Origin: an uncultured Roseburia sp.
GTDB taxonomy: Bacteria > Bacillota > Clostridia > Lachnospirales > Lachnospiraceae
Direction of reading: 5' to 3'
Assembly: GCA_900548205.1 (NCBI GenBank)
Contig: URJS01000015.1
Coordinates: forward strand, 1 to 34,009
Length of the DNA stretch: 34,009 nt
Numbering within the stretch: the first letter of the stretch is position 1; each line of letters opens with the position of its first letter. Under the pieces are notes generated by a model. That model worked only from the letters and a program-made list of their open reading frames with translations. It made no database searches and was not told where the DNA came from. Below, piece by piece: positions 25,471-33,094 of the stretch. Both the position numbers and the translations under genes were made by a program.

Positions 25471-28400
25471 TTGTCAAAATCCCTGATTATCACGGAGAAA
25501 CCGAGCGTAGCGCAGGAATTTGCGAGGATTCTGGGCGTTTCAGGGCGGAAGGACGGATACATAGAAAATGACAGCTATGTGGTGACATGGTGCGTAGGTC
25601 ATCTGGTGGAGATGGCCTATCCGGAGGAGTACGACGAGAAATATAAGAAATGGCGTCTGGAGGATCTGCCGTTTTTGCCGGAGCAGTACAAGTATAACGT
25701 GATCCCGAATGTGAGCAGGCAGTATGATGTGGTGCACCGTATGCTGCACCGGGAGGACATCGACACTGTCTACTGGGCGGGCGACGCCGGAAAAGAGGGG
25801 CAGACGATCGAGGAAAATATCCGAAAATTCGGCGGCGTGCGCAAGGGGATGCGGGAGCTTCGTGTCTGGATCGACTCGCAGACCGAGGAGGAGATCCTGC
25901 GCGGCATCCGCGAGGCGCGCGCGATGTCGGAGTATGACAACCTGGCAAAATCCGGTGTGATGCGCACGATCGAGGATTATGCGATGGGGATCAATTTTTC
26001 CCGCGCGATGTCCGTCAAATACGGCAGACTGTTAAACGATGCGGCGGCGACGCGCAGCTACACGGCGATTGCCGTCGGGCGCGTCATGACGTGTGTGCTC
26101 GGCATGGTCGTCATCCGCGAGCGCGAGATACGGAACTTTGCGGAAACGCCGTTTTACCGGGTGATCGGGAACTTTCTGCCGGAGGGAAGCAGGACAGAGG
26201 ACGTGATCGAGGCGGAGTGGAAGGAGGTGGAAGGCTCGAAGTATTTTAGCTCGCCGCTCCTATATAAGGAAAACGGTTTTAAAAAGCAGGAGGATGCGAA
26301 GGAGCTGATCGACACGCTTGCAGGAAGGCGGGCAGTTGTGGATGCTCTGGAGCAGGGCGTCCAGAAAAAGCGCGCGCCGCTGCTTTTTAATCTGGCGGAA
26401 CTACAGGCGGAGTGCGCCAAACGCTTTAAGATCAGCCCGGACGAGACGCTTGCAGTGGCGCAGGAGCTCTACGAGAAGAAGCTGACGACCTACCCCAGAA
26501 CGGACGCGCGCGTGCTCTCCTCGGCAGTGGCAAAGGAGATCGGAAGAAATCTCCACAAGCTAAAGGGCTATGAGCCGACAGGGAAATACACAGAGCGTAT
26601 TCTGGCGGAGGGCAGATATAAAAACATTGCAAAGACGCAGTACACAGACGATGCGAAGATCACCGACCACTATGCGATCATTCCGACCGGACAGCTGTCG
26701 GAGCTTCGCTCGCTGCATGATCTGCAGCGCAGGGTGTACGATCTGATCGTGCGCCGTTTCCTCAGCATTTTTTATCCGCCCGCCGAATACCGGACGGTGA
26801 AGCTGGTGGTGGATATGGACGGCGAAAAGCTGTTTGCGTCGGCGAAGGAGTTAAAGGAACCGGGGTACCTTGAGATCGCGGGAATGCCAAAGAACTCCGA
26901 GACGCGGGGGAAAGGAGAGACGGAGACCACGCGTGATGAAATCACACGTGACGATGTCACGCCAGATAACCGCAGTCTCCTTGCGGCGGCAGCACAGATC
27001 AAAAAAGGAGATACGCTGGCAGTCGATGGGTTTTCCCTGCGGGAGGGAAAGACATCGCCGCCCAAACGCTACACCTCCGGCTCGATGGTGCTTGCAATGG
27101 AGAACGCGGGACAACTCATCGAGGAGGAGGAGCTGCGCGAGCAGATCAAGGGCTCGGGCATCGGAACGTCCGCGACGCGGGCGGAAATCATACGAAAGCT
27201 TGTCCGGATCGGTTATCTGAATCTGAACAAGAAAACACAGGTGCTCACACCGGAACGGCTCGGTGAGATGATCTTTGAGGTGGTGTCGCTCACAGTTCCC
27301 GCGCTTTTGAATCCCAAAATGACGGCGTCATGGGAAAAGGGGCTCGACGGCATCACGAGAGGGACGGTGGTCATGGAGGACTACCGCGCGAAGCTGGAGG
27401 ATTTTATCCGCAGGGAGACGGTGGCGATGATCGACCGTGACCTGACCGCGCAGATCGCCGCCAGCATCCATCCGTTTGTCGGAAAAGGCGGGCGCGGACT
27501 TGCTGCGAAGAAAAGTCTCGGCGTCAAATGTCCGGTCTGTGACGGCACGATTGAGACGACGCCGTTTGGTTACGGGTGCAGCAATTATAAAAAGGACGGC
27601 ACGGGCTGCCGTTTTTCCATCGGCACGATCGCGGGCAGGGATCTTGGCGAGGAGGAAGTGAAGGCGCTTTTGACCGATGGGTACACGGACGTGCTGACCG
27701 GGTTTTCCTCAAAGTCGAAAAAGAAATTTTCCGCAAGTCTTGTTCTGGAAAAGGATGAGGAGGGAAAGGTCTCCGTCGGGTTTGATTTTTCCAAAAACCA
27801 GCCGGAGCTTCTCCCCGATGTGAAATGTCCGGTCTGCGGCTCTGCGATAGAGATCACACCGTTTGGTTACACCTGTGTGAACCACCGCGAAAATCCCGAG
27901 GCGTGCTACTTTTCTGTCGGAAAGATCGCGGGAAAGGCGCTCGGCGTGGACGATGTGACGGAGCTCCTCACAAATGGGAGAACGGGGCAGATCAGGGGAT
28001 TTACCGCAAAAAACAAGAAGAAATTTAATGCCGCGCTGGTGCTAAAGACGGCGGAGGACGGCAAAAAAAACATTGCGTTTGATTTTTCCCAGAACGAGAC
28101 GCAGGTCATTGAGGATGCGCGCTGTCCGGTCTGCGGCGGGGCAATGCTCGTGAAGTCGTTTGGCTACGGCTGTGCAAATTATGACCCGGGAGATCCGGCA
28201 AGCTGCCGTTTTTCCATCGGAACGCTTGCCGGAAAAGATTTGAATGTGTCGCAGGTGAAGGAGCTTTTGGCAAACGGCAGGACGGGAACGATCCGCGGCT
28301 TTAAATCAAAGAGCGGGAAGAAATTTGACGCCTGCGTGGCGCTCGCACGGGACGAGGAGGGAGCGGTCAGCCTGAAATTTGATTTTGAGCACGTCGAGGC

Positions 28401-29415
28401 GAAGAAGGTCAAGGACGTTGTCTGCCCGCTGTGCGGCGGGGACATTGTGCAGACACCGTTTGGATTTGGCTGCGCGAATTACGCGAAGGATAACCCGGAA
28501 AGCTGCCGCTTTTCGATTGGCAAGATGGCAGAAAAAACGCTGACGGAGGCAAATGTGAAGGAGCTTCTGACAAATGGCAGAACCGGAACGCTCCGCGGCT
28601 TTAAGTCGAAATCGGGCAAAAAATTTGACGCCCGCGTGGCGCTTGCACGGGATGAAGCGGGAAAGGCGACCGGCCTGAAATTTGACTTTACGGACTTGGA
28701 AGCGCCGCGTGTGAAGGATGTGAAGTGCCCGCTGTGCGGCGGTGCGATCGTAAAGACGATGTTCGGCTATGGCTGTGCGAATTATTCCAAAGACAATCCA
28801 CAGAGCTGCCGTTTTTCGATCGGCAGGATTGCCGGCGTGACCTTAAAGGAGGCGCAGGTAAAGGAGCTGCTTTTGCGCGGCAGGACAGAGGTGATTTCCG
28901 GTTTTGTCGCAAAGACGGGCATGAAATTTGACGCGCCGCTCAAGCTGACGGAGCAGGGGCAGGTGGCGTTTGATTTTCCTGAGAAGCCAAAGCCGGTGGA
29001 GACGACGGTCAGATGCCCGAAATGCGGAGAGCTTTTGCAGAGAAGCCAGTGGTATTATGAGTGTTCCTGCGGTTTTAAGGTCGGTCACACGGTTGCATCG
29101 GTGGCACTGTCTGAGGATGTGATGCGGGAGCTTCTTGAGACCGGAAGGACGAAGGAAAAAATTTCCGGCTTTGTCTCAAAGGCGGGCAATGCCTTTGAAG
29201 CCTGCTTAAAATTTGCGGATGAGCGAATTTCTTTTGACTTTGAAAATCCGGGTGCAGAGCAGCAAGAGGAAGCGTCACAGCCGAAATCGCAGGAGACTGG
29301 GGAAGAAGAAATGCCGTATTACGACGCAATGGCGGAAGAACTGGCGGCATACCAGATGCAGGAGGAGGCAGAGCAGACGGCAGGAATGAATTTTCTGGAT
29401 GAAATGACGCCGTAG
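25471..29415 (+). CDS. topB: Topoisomerase III (type IA) with six C-terminal zinc-ribbon-type repeats
   Basis: Type IA topoisomerase that relaxes or decatenates DNA through a tyrosyl-DNA intermediate. The toprim domain starts at SKSLIITEKPSVAQEFARIL, with the acidic motif AGDAGKEGQT near residue 110; the catalytic tyrosine is Y341 in LTTYPRTDARVL; the gate region carries GIGTSATRAEIIRKL and LTPERLGEMIFEVV. Bacterial TopB is usually 650-750 aa; this one is 1314 aa because about 600 residues of six tandem repeats follow (starting near residues 685, 784, 883, 983, 1084 and 1180), each with CPxC, FGYGC-like and SCRFSIG-type cysteines. The start is TTG 25471, GGAGG eight bases upstream; the TTG at 25456 overlaps the ribosome site. 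The last 45 residues are acidic and Gln/Glu rich. Such enlarged TopB proteins occur on mobile elements and chromosomes of Clostridia. Confidence 0.92.
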   Translation: MSKSLIITEKPSVAQEFARILGVSGRKDGYIENDSYVVTWCVGHLVEMAYPEEYDEKYKKWRLEDLPFLPEQYKYNVIPNVSRQYDVVHRMLHREDIDTVYWAGDAGKEGQTIEENIRKFGGVRKGMRELRVWIDSQTEEEILRGIREARAMSEYDNLAKSGVMRTIEDYAMGINFSRAMSVKYGRLLNDAAATRSYTAIAVGRVMTCVLGMVVIREREIRNFAETPFYRVIGNFLPEGSRTEDVIEAEWKEVEGSKYFSSPLLYKENGFKKQEDAKELIDTLAGRRAVVDALEQGVQKKRAPLLFNLAELQAECAKRFKISPDETLAVAQELYEKKLTTYPRTDARVLSSAVAKEIGRNLHKLKGYEPTGKYTERILAEGRYKNIAKTQYTDDAKITDHYAIIPTGQLSELRSLHDLQRRVYDLIVRRFLSIFYPPAEYRTVKLVVDMDGEKLFASAKELKEPGYLEIAGMPKNSETRGKGETETTRDEITRDDVTPDNRSLLAAAAQIKKGDTLAVDGFSLREGKTSPPKRYTSGSMVLAMENAGQLIEEEELREQIKGSGIGTSATRAEIIRKLVRIGYLNLNKKTQVLTPERLGEMIFEVVSLTVPALLNPKMTASWEKGLDGITRGTVVMEDYRAKLEDFIRRETVAMIDRDLTAQIAASIHPFVGKGGRGLAAKKSLGVKCPVCDGTIETTPFGYGCSNYKKDGTGCRFSIGTIAGRDLGEEEVKALLTDGYTDVLTGFSSKSKKKFSASLVLEKDEEGKVSVGFDFSKNQPELLPDVKCPVCGSAIEITPFGYTCVNHRENPEACYFSVGKIAGKALGVDDVTELLTNGRTGQIRGFTAKNKKKFNAALVLKTAEDGKKNIAFDFSQNETQVIEDARCPVCGGAMLVKSFGYGCANYDPGDPASCRFSIGTLAGKDLNVSQVKELLANGRTGTIRGFKSKSGKKFDACVALARDEEGAVSLKFDFEHVEAKKVKDVVCPLCGGDIVQTPFGFGCANYAKDNPESCRFSIGKMAEKTLTEANVKELLTNGRTGTLRGFKSKSGKKFDARVALARDEAGKATGLKFDFTDLEAPRVKDVKCPLCGGAIVKTMFGYGCANYSKDNPQSCRFSIGRIAGVTLKEAQVKELLLRGRTEVISGFVAKTGMKFDAPLKLTEQGQVAFDFPEKPKPVETTVRCPKCGELLQRSQWYYECSCGFKVGHTVASVALSEDVMRELLETGRTKEKISGFVSKAGNAFEACLKFADERISFDFENPGAEQQEEASQPKSQETGEEEMPYYDAMAEELAAYQMQEEAEQTAGMNFLDEMTP
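27523..29250 (+). repeat. Six in-frame ~300-bp repeats within topB
   Basis: Units begin at 27523, 27820, 28117, 28417, 28720 and 29008 (spacings 297, 297, 300, 303 and 288 bp). Each encodes a CPxCG ribbon, a cysteine pair around NY...SCRFSIG, KELLTNGRTGxIRGF and KKFDAxLxL...FDF. Units 3, 4 and 5 are closest to each other; unit 6 lacks the insertion between the cysteine pairs (YECSCGFKVG). This matches the topoisomerase C-terminal repeat family known as Toprim_Crpt. Confidence 0.85.
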
Positions 29416-29464
29416 ACGGACTTTGCCGGAAAATGCCAAACGGTCAGAAGGGAGTTTGAAACGA

Positions 29465-30199
29465 TTGGAAAAAGAAAATTGGAAGGTACTAAACCGTGAT
29501 ACGATCAAATATATTGCAATGGCGGCGATGCTGCTCAATCACATCGCAAACGTCTTTTTGCAGCGGGGAACACTGCTTTATGAGGTGTTTGTGGACATCG
29601 GTTATTTCACGGCGATCACGATGTGCTATTTTCTGGTGGAGGGGTATCGGTATACCCGCTCCAAGAAAAAGTACGGGATCCGCCTGCTGGTGTTTGCGCT
29701 GATCTCGCAGCCTGCCTTTGCATTTGCATTTCCGCATAACAATGGCAGGAATATGATGTTCACGCTTCTGGTCTGCTTTTTGATCCTAGTGGTGCGGGAG
29801 CGGATGATGCCCGGTATATTCCGTATGGTCGTGGTAATGCTGTTGGTGTTTCTGTCGGTATCCAGCGACTGGGCGATTTTTGCCCCGGTGTTTACGATCC
29901 TGTTTGACGAGTGGCGTGGTGACAGGGAGAGGATCCGCGCCGCCTATATCGGTTCTGCAGTGGCGTTCGGGGTGTTAAATCTGATCAATTACCTGGACTG
30001 GTATGCAGTGCCGAAGGCGCTTTTGTGCACAGCCGGGTCCATGAGTGGTATTCTTGTGTCGGGATTTGTGATACAATATTTATATAACGGAAAACGGGCG
30101 GAGCACGGGAGGACGGTTTCCAAGTGGTTCTTCTATGTGTTCTACCCGGCGCACCTCGCGATCCTTGGGGCAATACGGCTTTGGATGCAGGCGGCTTGA
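29465..30199 (+). CDS. TraX-family membrane protein
   Basis: A 244-residue polytopic membrane protein with the TraX pattern: DTIKYIAMAAMLLNHIANVF at the start, then FVDIGYFTAITMCYFLVEGY, YTRSKKKYGIRLLVFALIS, and several further helices, with a basic C-terminal segment near YNGKRAEHGRTVSKWFFYVF. TraX of F plasmid acetylates pilin, but most chromosomal homologues are of unknown function. TTG 29465 is chosen because AGAAGGGAG lies nine bases upstream; a longer frame begins at a TTG at 29423 without a site. It follows topB by 49 bases and may share its transcript. No other conjugation genes are present. Confidence 0.8.
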   Translation: MEKENWKVLNRDTIKYIAMAAMLLNHIANVFLQRGTLLYEVFVDIGYFTAITMCYFLVEGYRYTRSKKKYGIRLLVFALISQPAFAFAFPHNNGRNMMFTLLVCFLILVVRERMMPGIFRMVVVMLLVFLSVSSDWAIFAPVFTILFDEWRGDRERIRAAYIGSAVAFGVLNLINYLDWYAVPKALLCTAGSMSGILVSGFVIQYLYNGKRAEHGRTVSKWFFYVFYPAHLAILGAIRLWMQAA

Positions 30200-30223
30200 A
30201 AAATTGAGAAAGGACTTTGAACA

Positions 30224-30889
30224 ATGGAACAGGCAAAAATCAGTAACCTTTATGACTTGGAGCAGACGATCGCAAAGGATTTATTTGAAGGCGCGACGTA
30301 TCCGTGGGAGGTGCTCGGAAAGATCAGCGGATTTATCCGGGAGCTCGGACCAAAGCTTGATCCGGAGCGCTTTGAGCAGAGAGGCGAGGATATCTGGGTG
30401 GCAAAGAGCGCGAACGTAGCGCCGACCGCTTTTTTAAACGGACCTTTGATCATCGATGAGGAGGCGGAAATCCGCCACTGTGCGTTTGTGCGCGGCAGTG
30501 CGATCGTCGGACGCGGCTCCGTGGTCGGAAATTCCACGGAATTAAAAAACGTGGTTATTTTTAATTCGGTGCAGGTGCCGCATTACAATTACGTCGGGGA
30601 TTCTGTGCTTGGCTACAAATCCCATATGGGAGCTGGCTCTATCACCTCCAATATCAAGTCTGACAGAACCGTTGTGGTCATAAAGGATCAAACAGAGCGG
30701 CTTGAGACAGGATTAAAGAAGATCGGCGCGATGCTCGGCGACTATGTGGAGGTCGGCTGCAACTCGGTGTTAAATCCGGGAACGGTCATCGGCAGGGGCA
30801 GCAATATCTACCCGCTTTCCTCTGTGCGCGGCGTGATTCCTGCAAATTCCATCTACAAGAACCGCAGTGAGGTCGCAGAGAAACAGTAA
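30224..30889 (+). CDS. Left-handed beta-helix (hexapeptide) protein, GlmU-like
   Basis: A 221-residue protein with N-terminal helices (LYDLEQTIAKDLFEGATYPW) and then a left-handed parallel beta-helix of hexapeptide repeats: ANVAPTAFLNGPLIIDEEAEI, FVRGSAIVGRGSVVGNSTEL, NYVGDSVLGYKSHMGAGSIT, and EVGCNSVLNPGTVIGRGSNI. It resembles the acyltransferase half of GlmU and is usually named UDP-N-acetylglucosamine pyrophosphorylase in Firmicutes genomes, yet it lacks the nucleotidyltransferase domain (no LAAGxGTRM motif), so that name is misleading. The substrate is unknown. GAAAGGA precedes the ATG. Confidence 0.75.
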   Translation: MEQAKISNLYDLEQTIAKDLFEGATYPWEVLGKISGFIRELGPKLDPERFEQRGEDIWVAKSANVAPTAFLNGPLIIDEEAEIRHCAFVRGSAIVGRGSVVGNSTELKNVVIFNSVQVPHYNYVGDSVLGYKSHMGAGSITSNIKSDRTVVVIKDQTERLETGLKKIGAMLGDYVEVGCNSVLNPGTVIGRGSNIYPLSSVRGVIPANSIYKNRSEVAEKQ

Positions 30890-30898
30890 AAACCAAAT

Positions 30899-30930
30899 TT
30901 CGACGAATTAGGACTTTACTATTCGACGAA
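30899..30930. promoter_or_regulatory. Two identical palindromic sites TTCGACGAA
   Basis: TTCGACGAA occurs at 30899-30907 and again at 30922-30930, 23 bp apart (about two helical turns). Each copy is itself a palindrome around the central base. They lie in the 123-base gap before the Fe-S scaffold operon, where a dimeric regulator could bind side by side. They also differ by one base from the Spo0A box in its reverse form (TTCGACA). Confidence 0.4.
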
Positions 30931-30952
30931 AATATGCGAAAATATTTGCAGT

Positions 30953-30970
30953 ATGTTAAATGTGTAACAA
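30953..30970. promoter_or_regulatory. Rex-like operator upstream of the scaffold/GGGtGRT operon
   Basis: ATGTTAAATGTGTAACAA matches the clostridial Rex box TTGTTAANNNNTTAACAA at 12 of 14 fixed positions (mismatches at 30953 and 30964). It lies 43 bases before the scaffold gene. Rex is the NADH/NAD+-sensing repressor of fermentation and redox genes; control by Rex is inference. Confidence 0.45.
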
Positions 30971-31012
30971 ACTTTAACAACACAGTTCTATTTAAGTGAA
31001 AGGAGTCTTAAA

Positions 31013-31705
31013 ATGATTTACACTAAGGAAGTTGAAAACATGTGCCCGGTAGCAAAAGGCGCAAAACATGAACCAGCTCCGATTCCGGAAGAAGGCAGAT
31101 GGGTTCATTCTAAAAAAATTGAAGATATTTCAGGTTTTACACATGGTGTAGGCTGGTGCGCTCCGCAGCAGGGTGCCTGCAAGCTTTCATTAAACGTAAA
31201 GAACGGTGTGATCGAGGAGGCGTTAGTCGAGACGATCGGATGCTCCGGTATGACACATTCCGCAGCGATGGCAGCCGAGATCTTACAGGGTAAGACCATT
31301 CTTGAGGCGCTCAACACAGACCTTGTGTGCGACGCGATCAATACAGCTATGAGAGAGTTATTCTTACAGATCGTTTACGGACGTACACAGAGTGCGTTCT
31401 CTGACGACGGACTTGCGATCGGCGCAGGACTTGAGGATTTGGGAAAAGGACTCCGCTCCCAGGTTGGTACGATGTATGCGACCAGAGAAAAGGGCGTTCG
31501 CTACCTGGAGATGGCAGAAGGCTATGTGACAGGGATCGCTCTCGATAAGGACAACGAGGTGATCGGATACCAGTTCGTTTCCCTTGGAAAGATGACGGAT
31601 TTCATTAAAAAAGGCGATGATCCGAACACTGCATGGGAAAAAGCAAAAGGTCAGTACGGCCGCGTAGCAGATGCTGCCAAGATCATTGACCCACGTCAGG
31701 AGTAA
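31013..31705 (+). CDS. Iron-sulfur cluster assembly scaffold-like protein (IscU/NifU_N type)
   Basis: A 230-residue cytoplasmic protein with an IscU-like fold signal: GVGWCAPQQGACKLSLNVKN and VIEEALVETIGCSGMTHSAA align with the IscU motifs around its first two cluster cysteines. Cys11, Cys49, Cys56 and Cys77 are visible, but I find no counterpart of the third IscU cysteine (HCS motif), so it may hold or transfer clusters differently. Codon use looks optimised, suggesting high expression. AAGGAG lies ten bases before the ATG. It forms an operon with the GGGtGRT gene 19 bases downstream, a pairing that is conserved in anaerobic Firmicutes but not characterised as far as I know. Confidence 0.8.
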   Translation: MIYTKEVENMCPVAKGAKHEPAPIPEEGRWVHSKKIEDISGFTHGVGWCAPQQGACKLSLNVKNGVIEEALVETIGCSGMTHSAAMAAEILQGKTILEALNTDLVCDAINTAMRELFLQIVYGRTQSAFSDDGLAIGAGLEDLGKGLRSQVGTMYATREKGVRYLEMAEGYVTGIALDKDNEVIGYQFVSLGKMTDFIKKGDDPNTAWEKAKGQYGRVADAAKIIDPRQE

Positions 31706-31724
31706 GGAAAGGAGAACGAAGACA

Positions 31725-32735
31725 ATGGCTTTATTTGAATCATATGAAAGAAGAATTCCACAGATCAACGCTGTGTTGAATAGTTATGGAATCAGCTCCA
31801 TCGAAGAAGCTGAGAAGATCACAAAAGACGCTGGACTTGACGTATACGATCAGGTCAAGAAAATCCAGCCGATCTGTTTTGAGAACGCGTGCTGGGCTTA
31901 CATCGTAGGCGCTGCGATCGCGATCAAGAAGGGATGCACAAAGGCTTCCGACGCTGCCGCAGCAATCGGCGAGGGTCTTCAGGCATTCTGTATTCCGGGT
32001 TCCGTTGCAGACCACAGAAAGGTTGGTCTTGGTCATGGTAACCTCGGCAAGATGCTCTTGGAGGAGGAGACAGAGTGCTTCTGCTTTTTGGCAGGTCATG
32101 AGTCCTTCGCAGCCGCTGAGGGTGCGATCGGTATCGCAGAGAAGGCAAACAAGGTGCGTCAGAAACCGCTTCGCGTGGTGTTAAACGGTCTTGGAAAGGA
32201 TGCAGCGCAGATCATTTCCCGTATCAACGGCTTTACCTTTGTTGAGACAAAGTACGATTACAAGGAAGCAAAGTTAAACGTGGTATATGAGAAGGCATAC
32301 TCTGACGGACTCCGTGCGACTGTAAAATGCTACGGCGCAGACGACGTGCAGGAGGGTGTTGCGATCATGCACCATGAGAACGTTGGCGTATCTATCACAG
32401 GTAACTCCACGAACCCGACACGTTTCCAGCATCCGGTAGCAGGTACATACAAGAAAGAATGCATCGAGCAGGGCAAGAAATACTTTTCCGTAGCATCCGG
32501 CGGCGGTACAGGACGTACCCTTCACCCGGACAACATGGCTGCAGGTCCTGCTTCCTACGGTATGACAGACACGATGGGACGTATGCACTCTGACGCACAG
32601 TTTGCTGGTTCTTCTTCCGTACCGGCTCACGTTGAGATGATGGGTCTGATCGGCGCAGGCAACAACCCGATGGTCGGAATGACCGTTGCTGTTGCTGTGG
32701 CGATCGAGATGGCTGCAAAAGAAGGCAGATTCTAG
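31725..32735 (+). CDS. GGGtGRT protein, function unknown
   Basis: A 336-residue cytoplasmic protein of the GGGtGRT family, named after its motif, here SGGGTGRTLHPDNMA at residues 258-272. Other conserved-looking stretches are GEGLQAFCIPGSVADHRKVG, LGHGNLGKMLLEEE, VVLNGLGKDAAQIISRINGF and GSSSVPAHVEMMGLIGAGNN. Family function is unknown; it is paired with the scaffold-like gene upstream, which suggests a role in metal or cluster handling (inference). ATG 31725 has GGAAAGGAG upstream; the 18-codon extension overlaps the previous gene. Codon use is of the highly expressed type. A degenerate second copy of its last 12 codons lies at 33769-33807. Confidence 0.85.
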   Translation: MALFESYERRIPQINAVLNSYGISSIEEAEKITKDAGLDVYDQVKKIQPICFENACWAYIVGAAIAIKKGCTKASDAAAAIGEGLQAFCIPGSVADHRKVGLGHGNLGKMLLEEETECFCFLAGHESFAAAEGAIGIAEKANKVRQKPLRVVLNGLGKDAAQIISRINGFTFVETKYDYKEAKLNVVYEKAYSDGLRATVKCYGADDVQEGVAIMHHENVGVSITGNSTNPTRFQHPVAGTYKKECIEQGKKYFSVASGGGTGRTLHPDNMAAGPASYGMTDTMGRMHSDAQFAGSSSVPAHVEMMGLIGAGNNPMVGMTVAVAVAIEMAAKEGRF

Positions 32736-32760
32736 TAAACAGCCGTATTTAGCGGTTTTT

Positions 32761-32860
32761 AGAAGTAATTAAGAGTATTTGGGAGTGACTTTTTATGGCA
32801 AATAAGGGGTCACTCCTACACTATTTATACATTAATCCTATATGATATTCCTACATTTTG
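32761..32860. repeat. Left direct repeat flanking the toxIN-like module
   Basis: This block begins with a 20-base segment (32761-32780) that matches 33681-33700 at 17 of 20 positions and ends with ATTCCTACATTTTG (32847-32860), identical to 33723-33736. The left copy is 100 bp, the right one 56 bp. The two copies lie just outside the promoter and the toxin stop. Confidence 0.6.
32782..32816 (+). terminator. Hairpin after the GGGtGRT gene
   Basis: GGAGTGACTTTTTAT (32782-32796) pairs with ATAAGGGGTCACTCC (32802-32816), with three G-U pairs, around a 5-base loop. The T-run after it is weak (TACACTATTTATAC), so termination may be partial. It lies 47 bases after the GGGtGRT stop and inside the left direct repeat. 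Confidence 0.55.
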
Positions 32861-32908
32861 GTGTGTGAATAATCGGTTTACATAATAGTGGTGTTTTGAC
32901 AAAAGTTA

Positions 32909-32937
32909 TTGACTTTGCGCATATACTAATGTATATT
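32909..32937 (+). promoter_or_regulatory. Sigma-A promoter of the toxI-like array
   Basis: TTGACT at 32909-32914 and TATATT at 32932-32937 are spaced by 17 bp; transcription should begin near 32944, about 16 bases before the first repeat. This is the position expected for a type III antitoxin promoter. Confidence 0.7.
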
Positions 32938-32959
32938 AGAATTAGAAAAAGGGAGAATG

Positions 32960-33047
32960 TTAAAGAGGGTGTCCCACTACCCATTACAAAGGTGGAGCAT
33001 TAAAGAAGGTGTCCCGCTACCTATATCCCAAAGGTGGAACATTAAAG
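32960..33047 (+). ncRNA. toxI: Type III antitoxin RNA (toxI-like) tandem array
   Basis: Two full tandem units, 32960-32999 (40 nt) and 33000-33041 (42 nt), and the first bases (TTAAAG) of a third at 33042-33047. Units share TTAAAG, GGTGTCCC, GCTACC-like and AAAGGTGGA segments. The stem bases covary: GGGT/ACCC in unit 1 becomes AGGT/ACCT in unit 2, supporting a conserved hairpin or pseudoknot core. The array is followed by a terminator and then by toxN, exactly the layout of ToxIN and AbiQ loci, where the RNA repeats are cut by the toxin and bind it. Read-through of the terminator would supply toxin mRNA. Confidence 0.8.
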
Positions 33048-33050
33048 CTT

Positions 33051-33080
33051 AGTGGAGGAGAGAAATCTTCTCCACTTTTT
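33051..33080 (+). terminator. Intrinsic terminator between toxI array and toxN
   Basis: AGTGGAGGAGA (33051-33061) pairs with TCTTCTCCACT (33066-33076), with one G-U pair, around a GAAA tetraloop, and a run of five T follows. It sits 14 bases before the toxin start. In known type III systems this terminator keeps antitoxin RNA in large excess over toxin mRNA. Confidence 0.9.
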
Positions 33081-33094
33081 GGCTAAGGAGAATT

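Noticed and set aside
25770..25830. Toprim motif of TopB has Gly where the canonical DxDxE second Asp stands (DAGKE)
   Set aside because: From memory the Bacillus TopB has the same D-A-G-x-E pattern, so this is normal for Firmicutes TopB and not a sign of inactivity.
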